Positions 26,823-36,073 of a stretch of 64,000 nt of DNA are shown one piece after another (position 1 is the stretch's first letter; every line of letters starts with the position of its first letter). The translations under genes and the position numbers were made by a program. A model generated the notes under the pieces. That model did not search any database, was not told where the DNA came from, and worked only from the letters and a program-made list of their open reading frames with translations. Source of the stretch: Bacillus sp. sid0103 (GTDB lineage Bacteria > Bacillota > Bacilli > Bacillales_B > DSM-18226); assembly GCF_019219025.1 (NCBI RefSeq), contig NZ_JAHUWN010000008.1, positions 1 through 64,000 of the forward strand. The letters run 5' to 3'.

Positions 26823-27752
26823 TTAGGTTGTTTCCAACTGTGTCTTCAATTCTGTCTGTATTCGTTGTTTTTCGTCATCTGGAACAATGTAGTAATAAAT
26901 TCCGTTCATTCGTGTCCCTTTGCCTTTAATGGTCATTTGATCGATATTACTTCCTACAGTTTTGTAGTTCTTTTGAATAGAGACCATTTGATCAAAGGTA
27001 AGATTCGTTTTCACATTTTTTCCGAGTGCAGTAAAGATATCCCCGTAATTTGCAAGTGAAGATAAACTTGCACCCTCTTTAATGACACCTTGGATAATTT
27101 GGCGCTGGCGTATTTGCCGGCCGAAATCACCGCGAGGGTCTTCTTTCCTCATCCGAGTATAGGCAAGAGCCTTTTTCCCGTTCAAGGTCACTTCACCTTT
27201 AGGAAAATGATAGCCTCCATAAGAAAAGTCCAAATCATTAACGACCGTTATTCCGCCAACGGCATCAACAATATCCTTAAAACCTTCCATGTTGACTTTT
27301 ACAAAATAATCAATCGGAATATCTAAGAAATGTTCAACCGTGTTCATGGCCATTTCTTCGCTTCCAAATGCGTAGGCATGGTTGATTTTATCCTCCGTTC
27401 CTTTACCAATAATTTCAGTGCGAGTATCCCTCGGAATACTTAGCATCTTTACGGTATTAAGTTTCGGATTAACTGATAAAACAATCATGGTATCTGACCG
27501 GCCTTTATCCCCTTTACGTTGGTCGACACCTAAGAGTAATACAGAAAACGGCTGTTTGTTTTGCAAAGATACTTCCTCAGTACGCTTTTCTGATTTCCGA
27601 TCAACAGGGTGATGCATTGTTTCGACGGCAGTTTGTAATGAATTATATACTGAATAGGCATAAACCCCAATTCCAATCAAAAGCAAAAATAAAACAATTC
27701 CAGTTACGCGGAGCCACTTTCTCTTTTTCTTTTTGTTCTTGTCAGCTCTCAT
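26823..27752 (-). CDS. LytR-CpsA-Psr (LCP) family wall glycopolymer ligase
   Basis: 309 aa, ATG after GGAGG at eight bases. Basic cytosolic start (DKNKKKKRKW), one membrane helix at ~16-34 and an extracytoplasmic LCP domain at ~68-215 with D77 (GVDQR), R85/D87 (GRSDTM), R108/D109/R111 (SIPRDTR). These residues bind the polyprenyl pyrophosphate and metal in the family. LCP proteins move teichoic acids or other glycopolymers from lipid carrier to peptidoglycan, which fits the teichoic acid locus further right, although it is 13 kb away and transcribed alone. Confidence 0.92.
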   Translation of the reverse strand: MRADKNKKKKRKWLRVTGIVLFLLLIGIGVYAYSVYNSLQTAVETMHHPVDRKSEKRTEEVSLQNKQPFSVLLLGVDQRKGDKGRSDTMIVLSVNPKLNTVKMLSIPRDTRTEIIGKGTEDKINHAYAFGSEEMAMNTVEHFLDIPIDYFVKVNMEGFKDIVDAVGGITVVNDLDFSYGGYHFPKGEVTLNGKKALAYTRMRKEDPRGDFGRQIRQRQIIQGVIKEGASLSSLANYGDIFTALGKNVKTNLTFDQMVSIQKNYKTVGSNIDQMTIKGKGTRMNGIYYYIVPDDEKQRIQTELKTQLETT

Positions 27753-28044
27753 CTAGTTTTCCTCCACAACAATATTTTAAACCATATTTTAGAGTAGCAG
27801 AATTTATCGAAATTTAATACATTTATTTGAAAAACTTACATATTTTTTAATTGGGTTAAATGGAAAAAATTTTCCCAAGCTTCATTTTATAGTAATTTGT
27901 TGAGCGCAATAGGATTTAGAATAATAGGAAATATTTTTGTTGTAAAAATATGATAAATTTTCTCACAAAAGTCTATGATTCTTCCAAAAAAATTAGTAGA
28001 ATAGTCATGCAATACCAATTATTTTGTCGAAGGGCGGAAAAAGT

Positions 28045-31000
28045 GTGAAGAGACAGATAAAAAGAAGCATGAAAAGACGTATGCTTAATGGTTCTCTAGC
28101 AACAGTGTTAGCGCTAACAACAATTCCTTTAAATATTTTCCCACATGCTGCTAAAGCTGAAGGAACCGGGAGTACTGCTACACTACGTATCTTAGAAACT
28201 ACGGATTTGCATTCTAATGTGCTACCGTATGATTATTTCAAAGATGCACCAGTAACAAATTATGGTTTAGCTAAAACTGCTACATTAATCAAACAAGCTA
28301 GATCTGAAGTTGATAACTCCATGCTATTTGATGCTGGTGATACGATTCAAGGAAATCCACTTGCTAGTTATGTAGCAAAAGTAAATAAATTAGGACCAAA
28401 TGATACTCATCCTATTTACAAAGCAATGAACTATTTAAAATATGATGCAGGTATTGTTGGTAACCATGAATTTAACTATGGATTAGACTACTTAAAAGAT
28501 GTTCAGGAAGAAGTCCAATTTCCAATTGTAAACGCTAACATTTATAAGGACGACCACGATTCCGACTCAACCAATGATGTTAACTACTTCACTCCGTATA
28601 AAATAGTAGACAAAACGATTAAGGATGCTGACGGCAATGAACATGTGATTAAGGTTGGGGTCATCGGGTTTGCACCACCGCAAATCATGCAGTGGGATAA
28701 AGATAACCTGACTGGTAAAGTCATTACTAAAGATATTGTTGCTCAAGCTAATAAATTTATCCCACAAATGAAAGCGGATGGAGCAGATGTAATTGTAGCG
28801 ATTGCTCACTCCGGCTGTGATATTGCTGCCGAAGGTCAAGAAGCTGCAGAGAATGCCGTTTACGATTTAACAAAAGTCCCTGGCATTGATGCAATGTTGT
28901 TCGGACATGCCCACGTGAACTTCCCTGGCGATGCTTCATTTAACGGCAAGAATGGTATCGATAACACGAATGGTACGATCAATGGTGTACAAGCTGTTGA
29001 AGCAGGCTTCTGGGGAAATAATCTTGGTGTACTTGATTTAGCTCTTGTTCAGGATACGGATGGCAAATGGACTGTTGATAAAGCTAATTCTAAATCTGTT
29101 AACCGTCCAGTTACAGCTGCTACCGCTTCAGACGAGACAATTGTTAGTGATACACAAGCTATTCATGACCAAACACTTGCATATGTCCGTGGAAAAATTG
29201 GTACAACGGAAATCCCAATGCACAGCTTCTTTACACGTGTCATGGATGACGCTTCCACACAAATCGTTAACAATGCACAAATGGATTACGTGAAGAAAGC
29301 CATTGCGGATACAGAATATAAGGATTATCCAGTTCTTTCTGCTGCAGCACCATTTAAGGGCGGCCGCGGTGGTGTGGCTGACTACACGAACATTACTAAA
29401 GGCGAGGTAACCATTAAGAGTGCAGCGGATTTATACTTGTTTGATAACACATTAAAAGCTGTTGAAGTAACAGGCGATCAAGTAAAGAGATGGATCGAAG
29501 AATCAGCGAAACAATTTAATACAATTGATCCTAATAAAGCTGAAGCTCAAGATTTACTTGATTACGATTTCCGTCCTTACAATTATGATGTCATTGATGG
29601 TGTTAAATATGAAATTGATGTTACGAAGCCAAAAGGAGAGCGCGTTGTTAACTTAAGAATGATGGATGGAACACCTGTTCAGATGGACCAAAAATTCATC
29701 GTAGCAACAAATAACTACCGTGCTGGCGGAAGCGGCGGCTTAGCTGAATTAAAATCTGCAAAAGTTGTCGTAGATTCTCCATTCGAAAATCGCCAAATCC
29801 TTATGGATTATATCACTGCTAAAGGTACAATCAATCCTGTAGCTGACAACAACTGGAAAATCGCTCCGATTGGCGGCGTTGCCAAAGCTGTCTTCCACTC
29901 TGCTCCAGAAGCAAAACCATACCTTGGTCAACAACCAGATGTAAAAGACCTTGGTGCATCAACAACTAAAGCAGGATACGAGTTGTATGAATTAGATCAA
30001 AACGTACACGTACAATTATTAGGAATCAATGATTTCCATGGTCAGCTTGATACTTGGAGATCTATCAAAGACTCTACTGGTAAAGTTGTCGATTACTCTG
30101 GCGGTGTCGAATGGTTAGCTGCTTACCTAAAAGACAGAGAAGCAACAAACCCTGCAAATACCCTAATGCTACAAGCTGGTGACCTTGTTGGAGCAAGCCC
30201 GCCAGTATCTGCATTATTACAAGATGAGCCAACTATCCGTATGATGAATGAAATCGGAATGGATGTTGGTACAATCGGTAACCATGAATTTGACGAAGGC
30301 GTAGCAGAAATGAAGCGTTTAATCCACGGTGGAGATCATCCGAAAACTGCACAATATGAAGCGAAATATGGCAAGTTTACTGGATCAACAATGGATTACG
30401 TTGTAGCAAACGTTGTTGATGAAAAAACAAATGAAACAATTTTACCTCCATATGCTGTTAAAGAAGTAGAGGGCGTTAAAATTGGCTTTATTGGTGTTGT
30501 AACAACTGAAACTCCAACAATTGTTACTCCAAAAGGTGTAGAAGGTGTTAAATTCACTGATGAAGTAACTGCAGTGAACAAATATGCAAAAGAATTAACG
30601 GATCAGGGCGTTAAAACAATCGTTGTTCTTGCCCACAATCCAGGCACATCAAAAACAGATGGTACAGCAGCAACTGGAAAAGTTGTTGACATGGCAAAAG
30701 CTATTGATCCTGCAGTTGACGTTATCTATGGTGCACATGACCATAAATATCTCAATACAAATGTTGATGGAAAAGTATTAGTTCAGTCTTGGTCTTATGG
30801 TACAGCCTTCTCTGATATTGATTTAACCATTGACCCTACTACTGGAGATGTAATCAAGGATCAAACTAAGGCTGAAGTGGTAGACACACTTCATAGCAAA
30901 ATCACAGCTAATGCAAAAATTAAAGCTGAGCTTGACGGCTATCAGGAAGATATTAAACCAGTTGTCAGTCAAGTAGTTGGTACTACATCTGCTGCAATTA

Positions 31001-32925
31001 CAAATGTGGCCAATACTTCTGGTGAATCTGCACTTGGTAACTTAATTGCTGATGGTATGCGCTCCGTAACAGGCACTCAATTAGGATTTATGAATTCTGG
31101 CGGTATTCGTAACCCACTTCCAGAAGGAACAATCACTTGGGGCGATTTATTCAAGGTTCAGCCATTTGGTAATGACCTAGTAACAATGACTGTCACTGGG
31201 GATCAAATTAGAACCTTATTAAATCAACAGTTCCAAGCACCACCAAGCTATAATAAAATCATGGCAATTTCTGGTCTGAAATATACTTGGAGTGATAATA
31301 AGCCATACGGCAGCAAAGTGCTTGATATTTATTTAGAAAATGGTACACCATTAGATCCAACTGCAGAATACACAATTACAGTAAACAACTTTATGGCAGA
31401 CGGCGGCGACGGATTTGCGGTCCTTAAGTCTGGTAAGAATCGTGTAACAAACGTTGTTGACTTAGACGGATTTATTCAGTATTTCAAATCCTTACCTCAA
31501 CCAGTTACTTCCCAAATTGAAGGAAGAATTGTCCTTGATAAAGAGGTAACTTCAGATGTTAATGAAGTAACAGACCAGTCAACAACTGTAACTGGTAAAA
31601 CAGAAGCAGGGGCAACTGTTGTGGTAACAGCAGGTGACGTTAATAAAACTACTACTGCCTCTGAAGATGGAAACTTCTCTGTGGAAATTCCTGTACTAAA
31701 AGCAGGTACAGAAGTAGTTGTTACTATTACTGATAAAGCTCTTAATGTAAAAGAAGTTCGATTAACTGTAAAAGACGTAACGGATCCATTTGCACCTGTA
31801 ATTGAACCAGTTACCAACCTTTCTACCGAAATTAAAGGTCATGGTGCAGAACCAGGTACACATGTTTATATCACTAATGGATTCAATTTGAAGTTACACT
31901 TAACAGCAGATTCTGAAGGTAAATTCAGTGCACCATTATTGGCGCCACTTAAAGAAGGTACTTTATTATTTGCATTCTCTGTTGATTTATCATTCAACTT
32001 AAGTCCAATTGGCTCTACAATGGTTCTTGATGTGATTGCGCCAAAAAAAGCTGTCGTAAATGCAGTAAGCAACAAAGATAAAGTTGTAACAGGAACTGCT
32101 GAAGCTGGTTCTACTGTCACGGTATCTAGCAGCAAAGGCAATCTTGGCATTGCGAAAACGGGTGTAGATGGTAAATTCTCTGTCACATTATCAGCTGTTC
32201 AAGCAGCAGGTACTGATTTAACGGTTGTAGTTTCTGATCCATCAGGTAATAAGAGCGAAACAACTGTTACCGTTCTTGATAAAATTGCTCCAGTTGTAAG
32301 CGGAGTGGTTAATAATGGTCTCTACAATAAAAATGTTACGGTTTCATTTAATGAAGGAACAGCTACTTTAGATGGAAAAGCCTTCAAAACTGGAACGCTG
32401 GTTGCTACAGAAGGAGTCCACACACTAGTGGTTACTGACGCAGCGAAAAACGTTACAACTGTGAAGTTTACGATTGATAAAACAGCTCCAAAAGTAACTG
32501 GCGTTGCAAACAATGGACTTTACAACAAGGATGTAACCATCTCCTTTAATGAAGGTAAAGCTTTATTAAATGGAAAAACTGTAGCAACTAAAACAGTTGT
32601 GAAAACAGACGGCACTTACACTCTAGTGGTGACGGATGCAGCTGGAAACAAAACAACTGTAAAATTTGCTATTGATAAAAAAGCTCCAAGCACACCTTCT
32701 GTTGATAAAATCACTGTGAATACTTCCAAAGTAACTGGTAAAGCAGAAGCATATTCAACAGTAGTAGTAAAAGTTAGCGGCAAAGTGATTGGTTCTAGAA
32801 CTGCAGATAAATATGGCAAGTTCTCGATTACCATTGCTAAACAAAAAGCTGGCAAAGTGGTTGAAGTAGTAGCAATCGACAAAGCAGGAAATGTAAGTAA
32901 AACTGCTAAAGTTACTGTTAAATAA
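28045..32925 (+). CDS. Secreted double 5'-nucleotidase / cyclic nucleotide phosphodiesterase with Ig-like repeats (YfkN-like)
   Basis: 1626 aa. GTG 28045 is chosen because AGGGCGG lies seven bases upstream; the open frame starts with a TTG seven codons earlier. Signal peptide 1-38 (cleavage near AKAE). Two full metallophosphatase/5'-nucleotidase units: first with D54-x-H56 (TTDLH), GDTIQG and GNHEF at ~140; second with NDFHG near 662 and GNHEF near 745, then a 5'-nucleotidase C domain with NSGGIRN near 1017. Ig-like modules fill ~1165-1626. The layout matches the trifunctional B. subtilis YfkN, which has a different tail. It scavenges phosphate from extracellular nucleotides. No LPXTG anchor is visible; the Ig tail may hold it to the wall. 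Confidence 0.92.
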   Translation: MKRQIKRSMKRRMLNGSLATVLALTTIPLNIFPHAAKAEGTGSTATLRILETTDLHSNVLPYDYFKDAPVTNYGLAKTATLIKQARSEVDNSMLFDAGDTIQGNPLASYVAKVNKLGPNDTHPIYKAMNYLKYDAGIVGNHEFNYGLDYLKDVQEEVQFPIVNANIYKDDHDSDSTNDVNYFTPYKIVDKTIKDADGNEHVIKVGVIGFAPPQIMQWDKDNLTGKVITKDIVAQANKFIPQMKADGADVIVAIAHSGCDIAAEGQEAAENAVYDLTKVPGIDAMLFGHAHVNFPGDASFNGKNGIDNTNGTINGVQAVEAGFWGNNLGVLDLALVQDTDGKWTVDKANSKSVNRPVTAATASDETIVSDTQAIHDQTLAYVRGKIGTTEIPMHSFFTRVMDDASTQIVNNAQMDYVKKAIADTEYKDYPVLSAAAPFKGGRGGVADYTNITKGEVTIKSAADLYLFDNTLKAVEVTGDQVKRWIEESAKQFNTIDPNKAEAQDLLDYDFRPYNYDVIDGVKYEIDVTKPKGERVVNLRMMDGTPVQMDQKFIVATNNYRAGGSGGLAELKSAKVVVDSPFENRQILMDYITAKGTINPVADNNWKIAPIGGVAKAVFHSAPEAKPYLGQQPDVKDLGASTTKAGYELYELDQNVHVQLLGINDFHGQLDTWRSIKDSTGKVVDYSGGVEWLAAYLKDREATNPANTLMLQAGDLVGASPPVSALLQDEPTIRMMNEIGMDVGTIGNHEFDEGVAEMKRLIHGGDHPKTAQYEAKYGKFTGSTMDYVVANVVDEKTNETILPPYAVKEVEGVKIGFIGVVTTETPTIVTPKGVEGVKFTDEVTAVNKYAKELTDQGVKTIVVLAHNPGTSKTDGTAATGKVVDMAKAIDPAVDVIYGAHDHKYLNTNVDGKVLVQSWSYGTAFSDIDLTIDPTTGDVIKDQTKAEVVDTLHSKITANAKIKAELDGYQEDIKPVVSQVVGTTSAAITNVANTSGESALGNLIADGMRSVTGTQLGFMNSGGIRNPLPEGTITWGDLFKVQPFGNDLVTMTVTGDQIRTLLNQQFQAPPSYNKIMAISGLKYTWSDNKPYGSKVLDIYLENGTPLDPTAEYTITVNNFMADGGDGFAVLKSGKNRVTNVVDLDGFIQYFKSLPQPVTSQIEGRIVLDKEVTSDVNEVTDQSTTVTGKTEAGATVVVTAGDVNKTTTASEDGNFSVEIPVLKAGTEVVVTITDKALNVKEVRLTVKDVTDPFAPVIEPVTNLSTEIKGHGAEPGTHVYITNGFNLKLHLTADSEGKFSAPLLAPLKEGTLLFAFSVDLSFNLSPIGSTMVLDVIAPKKAVVNAVSNKDKVVTGTAEAGSTVTVSSSKGNLGIAKTGVDGKFSVTLSAVQAAGTDLTVVVSDPSGNKSETTVTVLDKIAPVVSGVVNNGLYNKNVTVSFNEGTATLDGKAFKTGTLVATEGVHTLVVTDAAKNVTTVKFTIDKTAPKVTGVANNGLYNKDVTISFNEGKALLNGKTVATKTVVKTDGTYTLVVTDAAGNKTTVKFAIDKKAPSTPSVDKITVNTSKVTGKAEAYSTVVVKVSGKVIGSRTADKYGKFSITIAKQKAGKVVEVVAIDKAGNVSKTAKVTVK

Positions 32926-32934
32926 TAGAACAAG

Positions 32935-32968
32935 AAAAAATCCCTGAAATAGTTTTCAGGGATTTTTT
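32935..32968. terminator. Bidirectional terminator
   Basis: 15-bp perfect stem AAAAAATCCCTGAAA (32935-32949) with TTTCAGGGATTTTTT (32954-32968) between convergent genes. Confidence 0.9.
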
Positions 32969-32984
32969 CGTTTGTTATAAAAAT

Positions 32985-34028
32985 CTATGAAGTGATTCGT
33001 TCCACCAGCCAAATCGCTCCTAAAATAAAAATAATCAGAGAACCAATTTGAACGATTCTGTGAGAAATCTTCAATTTAAACAAATAAGCAAGTATTGGCA
33101 TTAGCAAGAGAACGATGACGAGCTGTACCGCTTCAATCCCCAGGTTGAAATTAATCAACGCAACAGCCAGATGACTCTTAGCGATTTCCATTTCCTTTAA
33201 GATACTTGCAAAACCAAGCCCGTGGATTAAACCAAACAGAAACGTAATACTCCATCGGTGTTTAATCTCCTTGCGGAAAATATTCTCTAAAGCAACATAA
33301 CAAATACTAAAGGCGATCGTTGCTTCCACAAAACGAGAAGGTAAGGTGATCCATCCTAACACCGCAAGGGTAAGGGTGATGCTGTGTGCCAGCGTAAAGG
33401 ATGTGACAATAGAGATGTACTGTTTAACCGTTTGTTTTCTTAACAACAAGGCAAAGAGAAACAATAAATGATCGTAGCCAGTAATAATATGAAGCATCCC
33501 TAATTTGAAAAATGAAAACCAAGTTGAAGTCGAGGATTGCTTAACTGGCTTTGGTTGTGTTTGTTGCGTTTCAGGTTGGGTGGTTTGATCTTGACCTTGT
33601 TCTTGCTGCACCTCGGTTAAAAGAATGGTCCAGCTCCGTTCTTTCCCCTGTAATACGGCCTCACTCGTTTGACCTATGAAGTCTGCAGAAATGAGATCAA
33701 CATAATTCGTGCCAGTATCATTAAAATAAAAGCCATCATTATAGACAATCGTGTCACCAGCAGAAAAGGCTGGAAAGCTTAAGGTTGTAGAAAGAAATTC
33801 TTTATTCTCCTTTTTAACAAGTTTCATTGTCTCCACTTTAGGAGTTTGTTCCTTGTTGTTCTTGTCCAGTGTTAAACCTTCAGTAATTAATTCCTCGAGA
33901 TGATGCCTTTCTTTTTTTATTTCTGATTTTTCTAGAACCCAGTTTTTATTTTGATCAATATCGGGTAATAGTTCGATAAGGGATAAAGTGTCCAAGGTAA
34001 AGACCAGTTCCGTTTTTTGATTATCCAT
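32985..34028 (-). CDS. HupE/UreJ family membrane protein, probably 5'-truncated
   Basis: 347 aa from ATG 34028. The C-terminal half (~165-347) has about six membrane helices and the family motif HIITGYDHLLFL, plus FGLIHGLGFA, as in HupE/UreJ-type metal-transport proteins. The N-terminal ~150 residues are a beta-rich outside domain, but there is no signal peptide. The frame stays open for 22 codons before the ATG and reads EAHAYSASYTKIT, which looks like the normal mature N-terminus of this family; an in-frame TGA at 34095-34097 and unrelated DNA then follow. I infer that the signal peptide and promoter were lost in a rearrangement, so the gene is probably non-functional. Confidence 0.75.
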   Translation of the reverse strand: MDNQKTELVFTLDTLSLIELLPDIDQNKNWVLEKSEIKKERHHLEELITEGLTLDKNNKEQTPKVETMKLVKKENKEFLSTTLSFPAFSAGDTIVYNDGFYFNDTGTNYVDLISADFIGQTSEAVLQGKERSWTILLTEVQQEQGQDQTTQPETQQTQPKPVKQSSTSTWFSFFKLGMLHIITGYDHLLFLFALLLRKQTVKQYISIVTSFTLAHSITLTLAVLGWITLPSRFVEATIAFSICYVALENIFRKEIKHRWSITFLFGLIHGLGFASILKEMEIAKSHLAVALINFNLGIEAVQLVIVLLLMPILAYLFKLKISHRIVQIGSLIIFILGAIWLVERITS

Positions 34029-34516
34029 CGTTATTTTTGTATAACTTGCACTGTATGCATGTGCTTCAGTAAACGTAGGAAAAGGCTTTGCTAATCAACC
34101 AGTAGTTGCATGACTCGTATTAGATGGTGCTACTTGTTTCTTCGTTTTCTCGACACGCTGCCTTTTCTCACCATCTGGTGCATACGAAGCTAGGATTACA
34201 GCCTTGGAGGCGGTAAGTTAGTCGAGAACATCACGCAGGCGGTGGCTAGAGATGTGCTAGCCTTCAGATCCGTTGTAAGACCTACGATAGCAATCACCAT
34301 TCTCGTATCTGAGAGTTTGAGTAGTGCCGCCACTACCTGTCCTCTCCACTAGTAATGCAAAAGATCCTGTTAGAGGTGCACCTACTGCTGCAACACCCGA
34401 GTATAGACCGACTGTTGTGACAGTATTCAAGTCAATACCTCCCGGAAGTGGTGCAATGAGCGGGTTAGATCAGGACGGCTCTCACACCTTCCGCGGGCGG
34501 AAGCTTTCTGGTCAGT
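34029..34516. other. Rearrangement scar of mixed origin
   Basis: Between the truncated HupE gene and the truncated Ig-repeat gene lie ~420 bases unlike either, with higher GC than the surroundings. Parts: 34098-34217 (minus), an unidentified 40-codon open stretch; 34257-34469 (minus), a tail-fibre-like fragment; 34476-34512, a short link holding the inverted repeat CTTCCGC/GCGGAAG. No transposase or integrase gene, and no clear target-site duplication. It is either a true deletion/insertion scar or an assembly chimera. Confidence 0.6.
34257..34469 (-). pseudogene. Phage tail-fibre fragment, pyocin-knob-like
   Basis: 70 codons open between TGA 34470-34472 and TAG 34257-34259. The product contains PLPGGIDLNTVTTVGLYSG and, later, QTLRYENGDCYRRSYNGSEG, with GSFALLVERT between. 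This order (DLNxxTTxGxY, small-residue turn, LLV, QTLRY, RSYNG) is typical of pyocin-knob domains in phage and tailocin tail fibres. It has no start codon or ribosome site. Just upstream another frame reads AEGVRAVLI, which may continue the same protein after a frameshift. Probably a dead fragment. Confidence 0.55.
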
Positions 34517-35803
34517 GCTCCAGTAGTAACTGGTGTTGAAGATGGTATCTATAACCAAGATGTAACGATTTCGTTCGGGGATGGAACAGCTACATTAAAT
34601 AATGAAGCATTCACGAATGGAACAACTGTAAGTAAAGAAGGAAGTTACACATTCGTGGTAAGTGATGCAGCAGGAAATCAAACGACCGTTCACTTTGTCA
34701 TTGATAAAACCGCTCCATCGATTATTGGCGCAGCAAACGGTGTTGCTTACAATACGAATGTGACAATTACTTTTGACGAAGGATCAGCAAAATTAAATAA
34801 TGCTGAATTCACAAGTGGAACAGTCATTTCTAAAGAAGGAAAATACACTTTAGTGGTAACTGATCTAGCCGGCAACAAAACAACTGTTGAGTTCACGATT
34901 GATAAAACAGCTCCTGTAGTTAGTGGAGTTAGCAATAATGCTAACTACAACAAGGATGTCACAATCACCTTTACCGAAGGAACAGCTACATTAGATGGTA
35001 AAGTAGTAGGAACAAAAACAGTTGTCAAAACGGAAGGAAAACACGTATTCGTGGTAACTGATACGGCTGGCAACAAAACAACAGTAGTATTTACCATTGA
35101 TAAGACCGCTCCAGTTGTATCTGGTGTTACAAACAATGGTCTCTACAATAAGGACGTCACAATTTCCTTTAACGAAGGATCAGCGAAGTTAAATGGAAAA
35201 GCGGTGGCAAATAAAACTGTCGTTAAAGCACAAGGCAGCTACACATTAGAAGTAAGCAATACAGCAGGACTTAAAACAATTGTTAAGTTTACGATTGATA
35301 AAACAGCACCAACTGTAACGAAGATCTATGAAGTATCTGATAAAGCAGTAAAAGTTACTGGAAAAACAGAAGCGTATGCTACCGTTAAGTTTTACATTGC
35401 AGGGAAGTATCAACGCAGTGTGACGGCTGATAAATATGGCAACTTTAGCTTCTCGATTTCTAAGCAAAAAGCTGGAACAGAAATTAAAGTTTACGCAATC
35501 GACAAAGCGGGTAATATTAGCAAAGCTGCTGTTGTGAAAGTAGTAGACAAAACCGCACCTGCGGCACCAAGTGTAAACAAAGTAACGGTGAATTCTACGA
35601 AAGTAACAGGAAAAGCTGAAGTCGGATCGAAAGTAACCGTAAAAGTTGGAAGTAAAGTAATCGGAATGGCCTATGCTGATAAATATGGTAAATTCTCGGT
35701 TAAGATTTCCAAACAAAAAGAAGGTAAAGTACTTTCTGTCACCGCACAAGATAAAGCAGGCAATACAAGTGCAACGAAGAAAGTAACAGTAAAGAAAAAA
35801 TAA
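34514..35803 (+). pseudogene. 5'-truncated Ig-like repeat surface protein
   Basis: The frame encodes about six tandem Ig-like modules of ~66 residues with the pattern APVVSGV...YNKDVTI...F-x-E-G-x-A-x-L, then two ~85-residue modules rich in KVTGKAEA. They are close relatives of the tail of the nucleotidase at 28045 and of the L,D-transpeptidase repeats. Homology begins abruptly at 34514-34517, in mid-module, with no signal peptide, start codon or ribosome site; the first possible start is GTG 34655, itself inside a module. The enzymatic or signal part of the original gene appears to be lost. A terminator follows. Confidence 0.65.
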
Positions 35804-35811
35804 GTTAGTAG

Positions 35812-35842
35812 ATACCCCCGAAGTCCTTCGGGGGTATTTTTT
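35812..35842 (+). terminator. Terminator after the Ig-repeat fragment
   Basis: 12-bp stem ATACCCCCGAAG (35812-35823) with CTTCGGGGGTAT (35826-35837), followed by T5. Confidence 0.9.
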
Positions 35843-35916
35843 GTGATTTTAATAGTAGAAAAGTACCTCACATTTAAATTTTTTCACTGTAATATATGAA
35901 AATCATTTTTATTCTC

Positions 35917-35994
35917 GGCTGTGTTGAACTTGCCTGTTGATTTCCGCTCCAATCAGGATGGTTAGGAAAATCAATAATAAACTTTAACACAGCC
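35917..35994. repeat. 78-bp element with terminal inverted repeats (short variant)
   Basis: GGCTGTGTT (35917-35925) and AACACAGCC (35986-35994) are the inverted ends. Internal TGTTGATTTCCGCTCCA and AAAATCAATAATAAACTTTA match the 187-bp copy at 17767, whose GC-rich centre is missing here. Confidence 0.7.
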
Positions 35995-36073
35995 TTATAA
36001 AAGTATATAAAAATATGGATATTCTTGTTAAAATTAGTATATTGTTAGAATATTATGAAGGATGGGGAACGAG

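Noticed and set aside
34324..34539. 71-codon plus-strand frame in the scar region
   Set aside because: It is antisense to the tail-fibre-like reading, and the minus-strand translation has the recognisable motif order.
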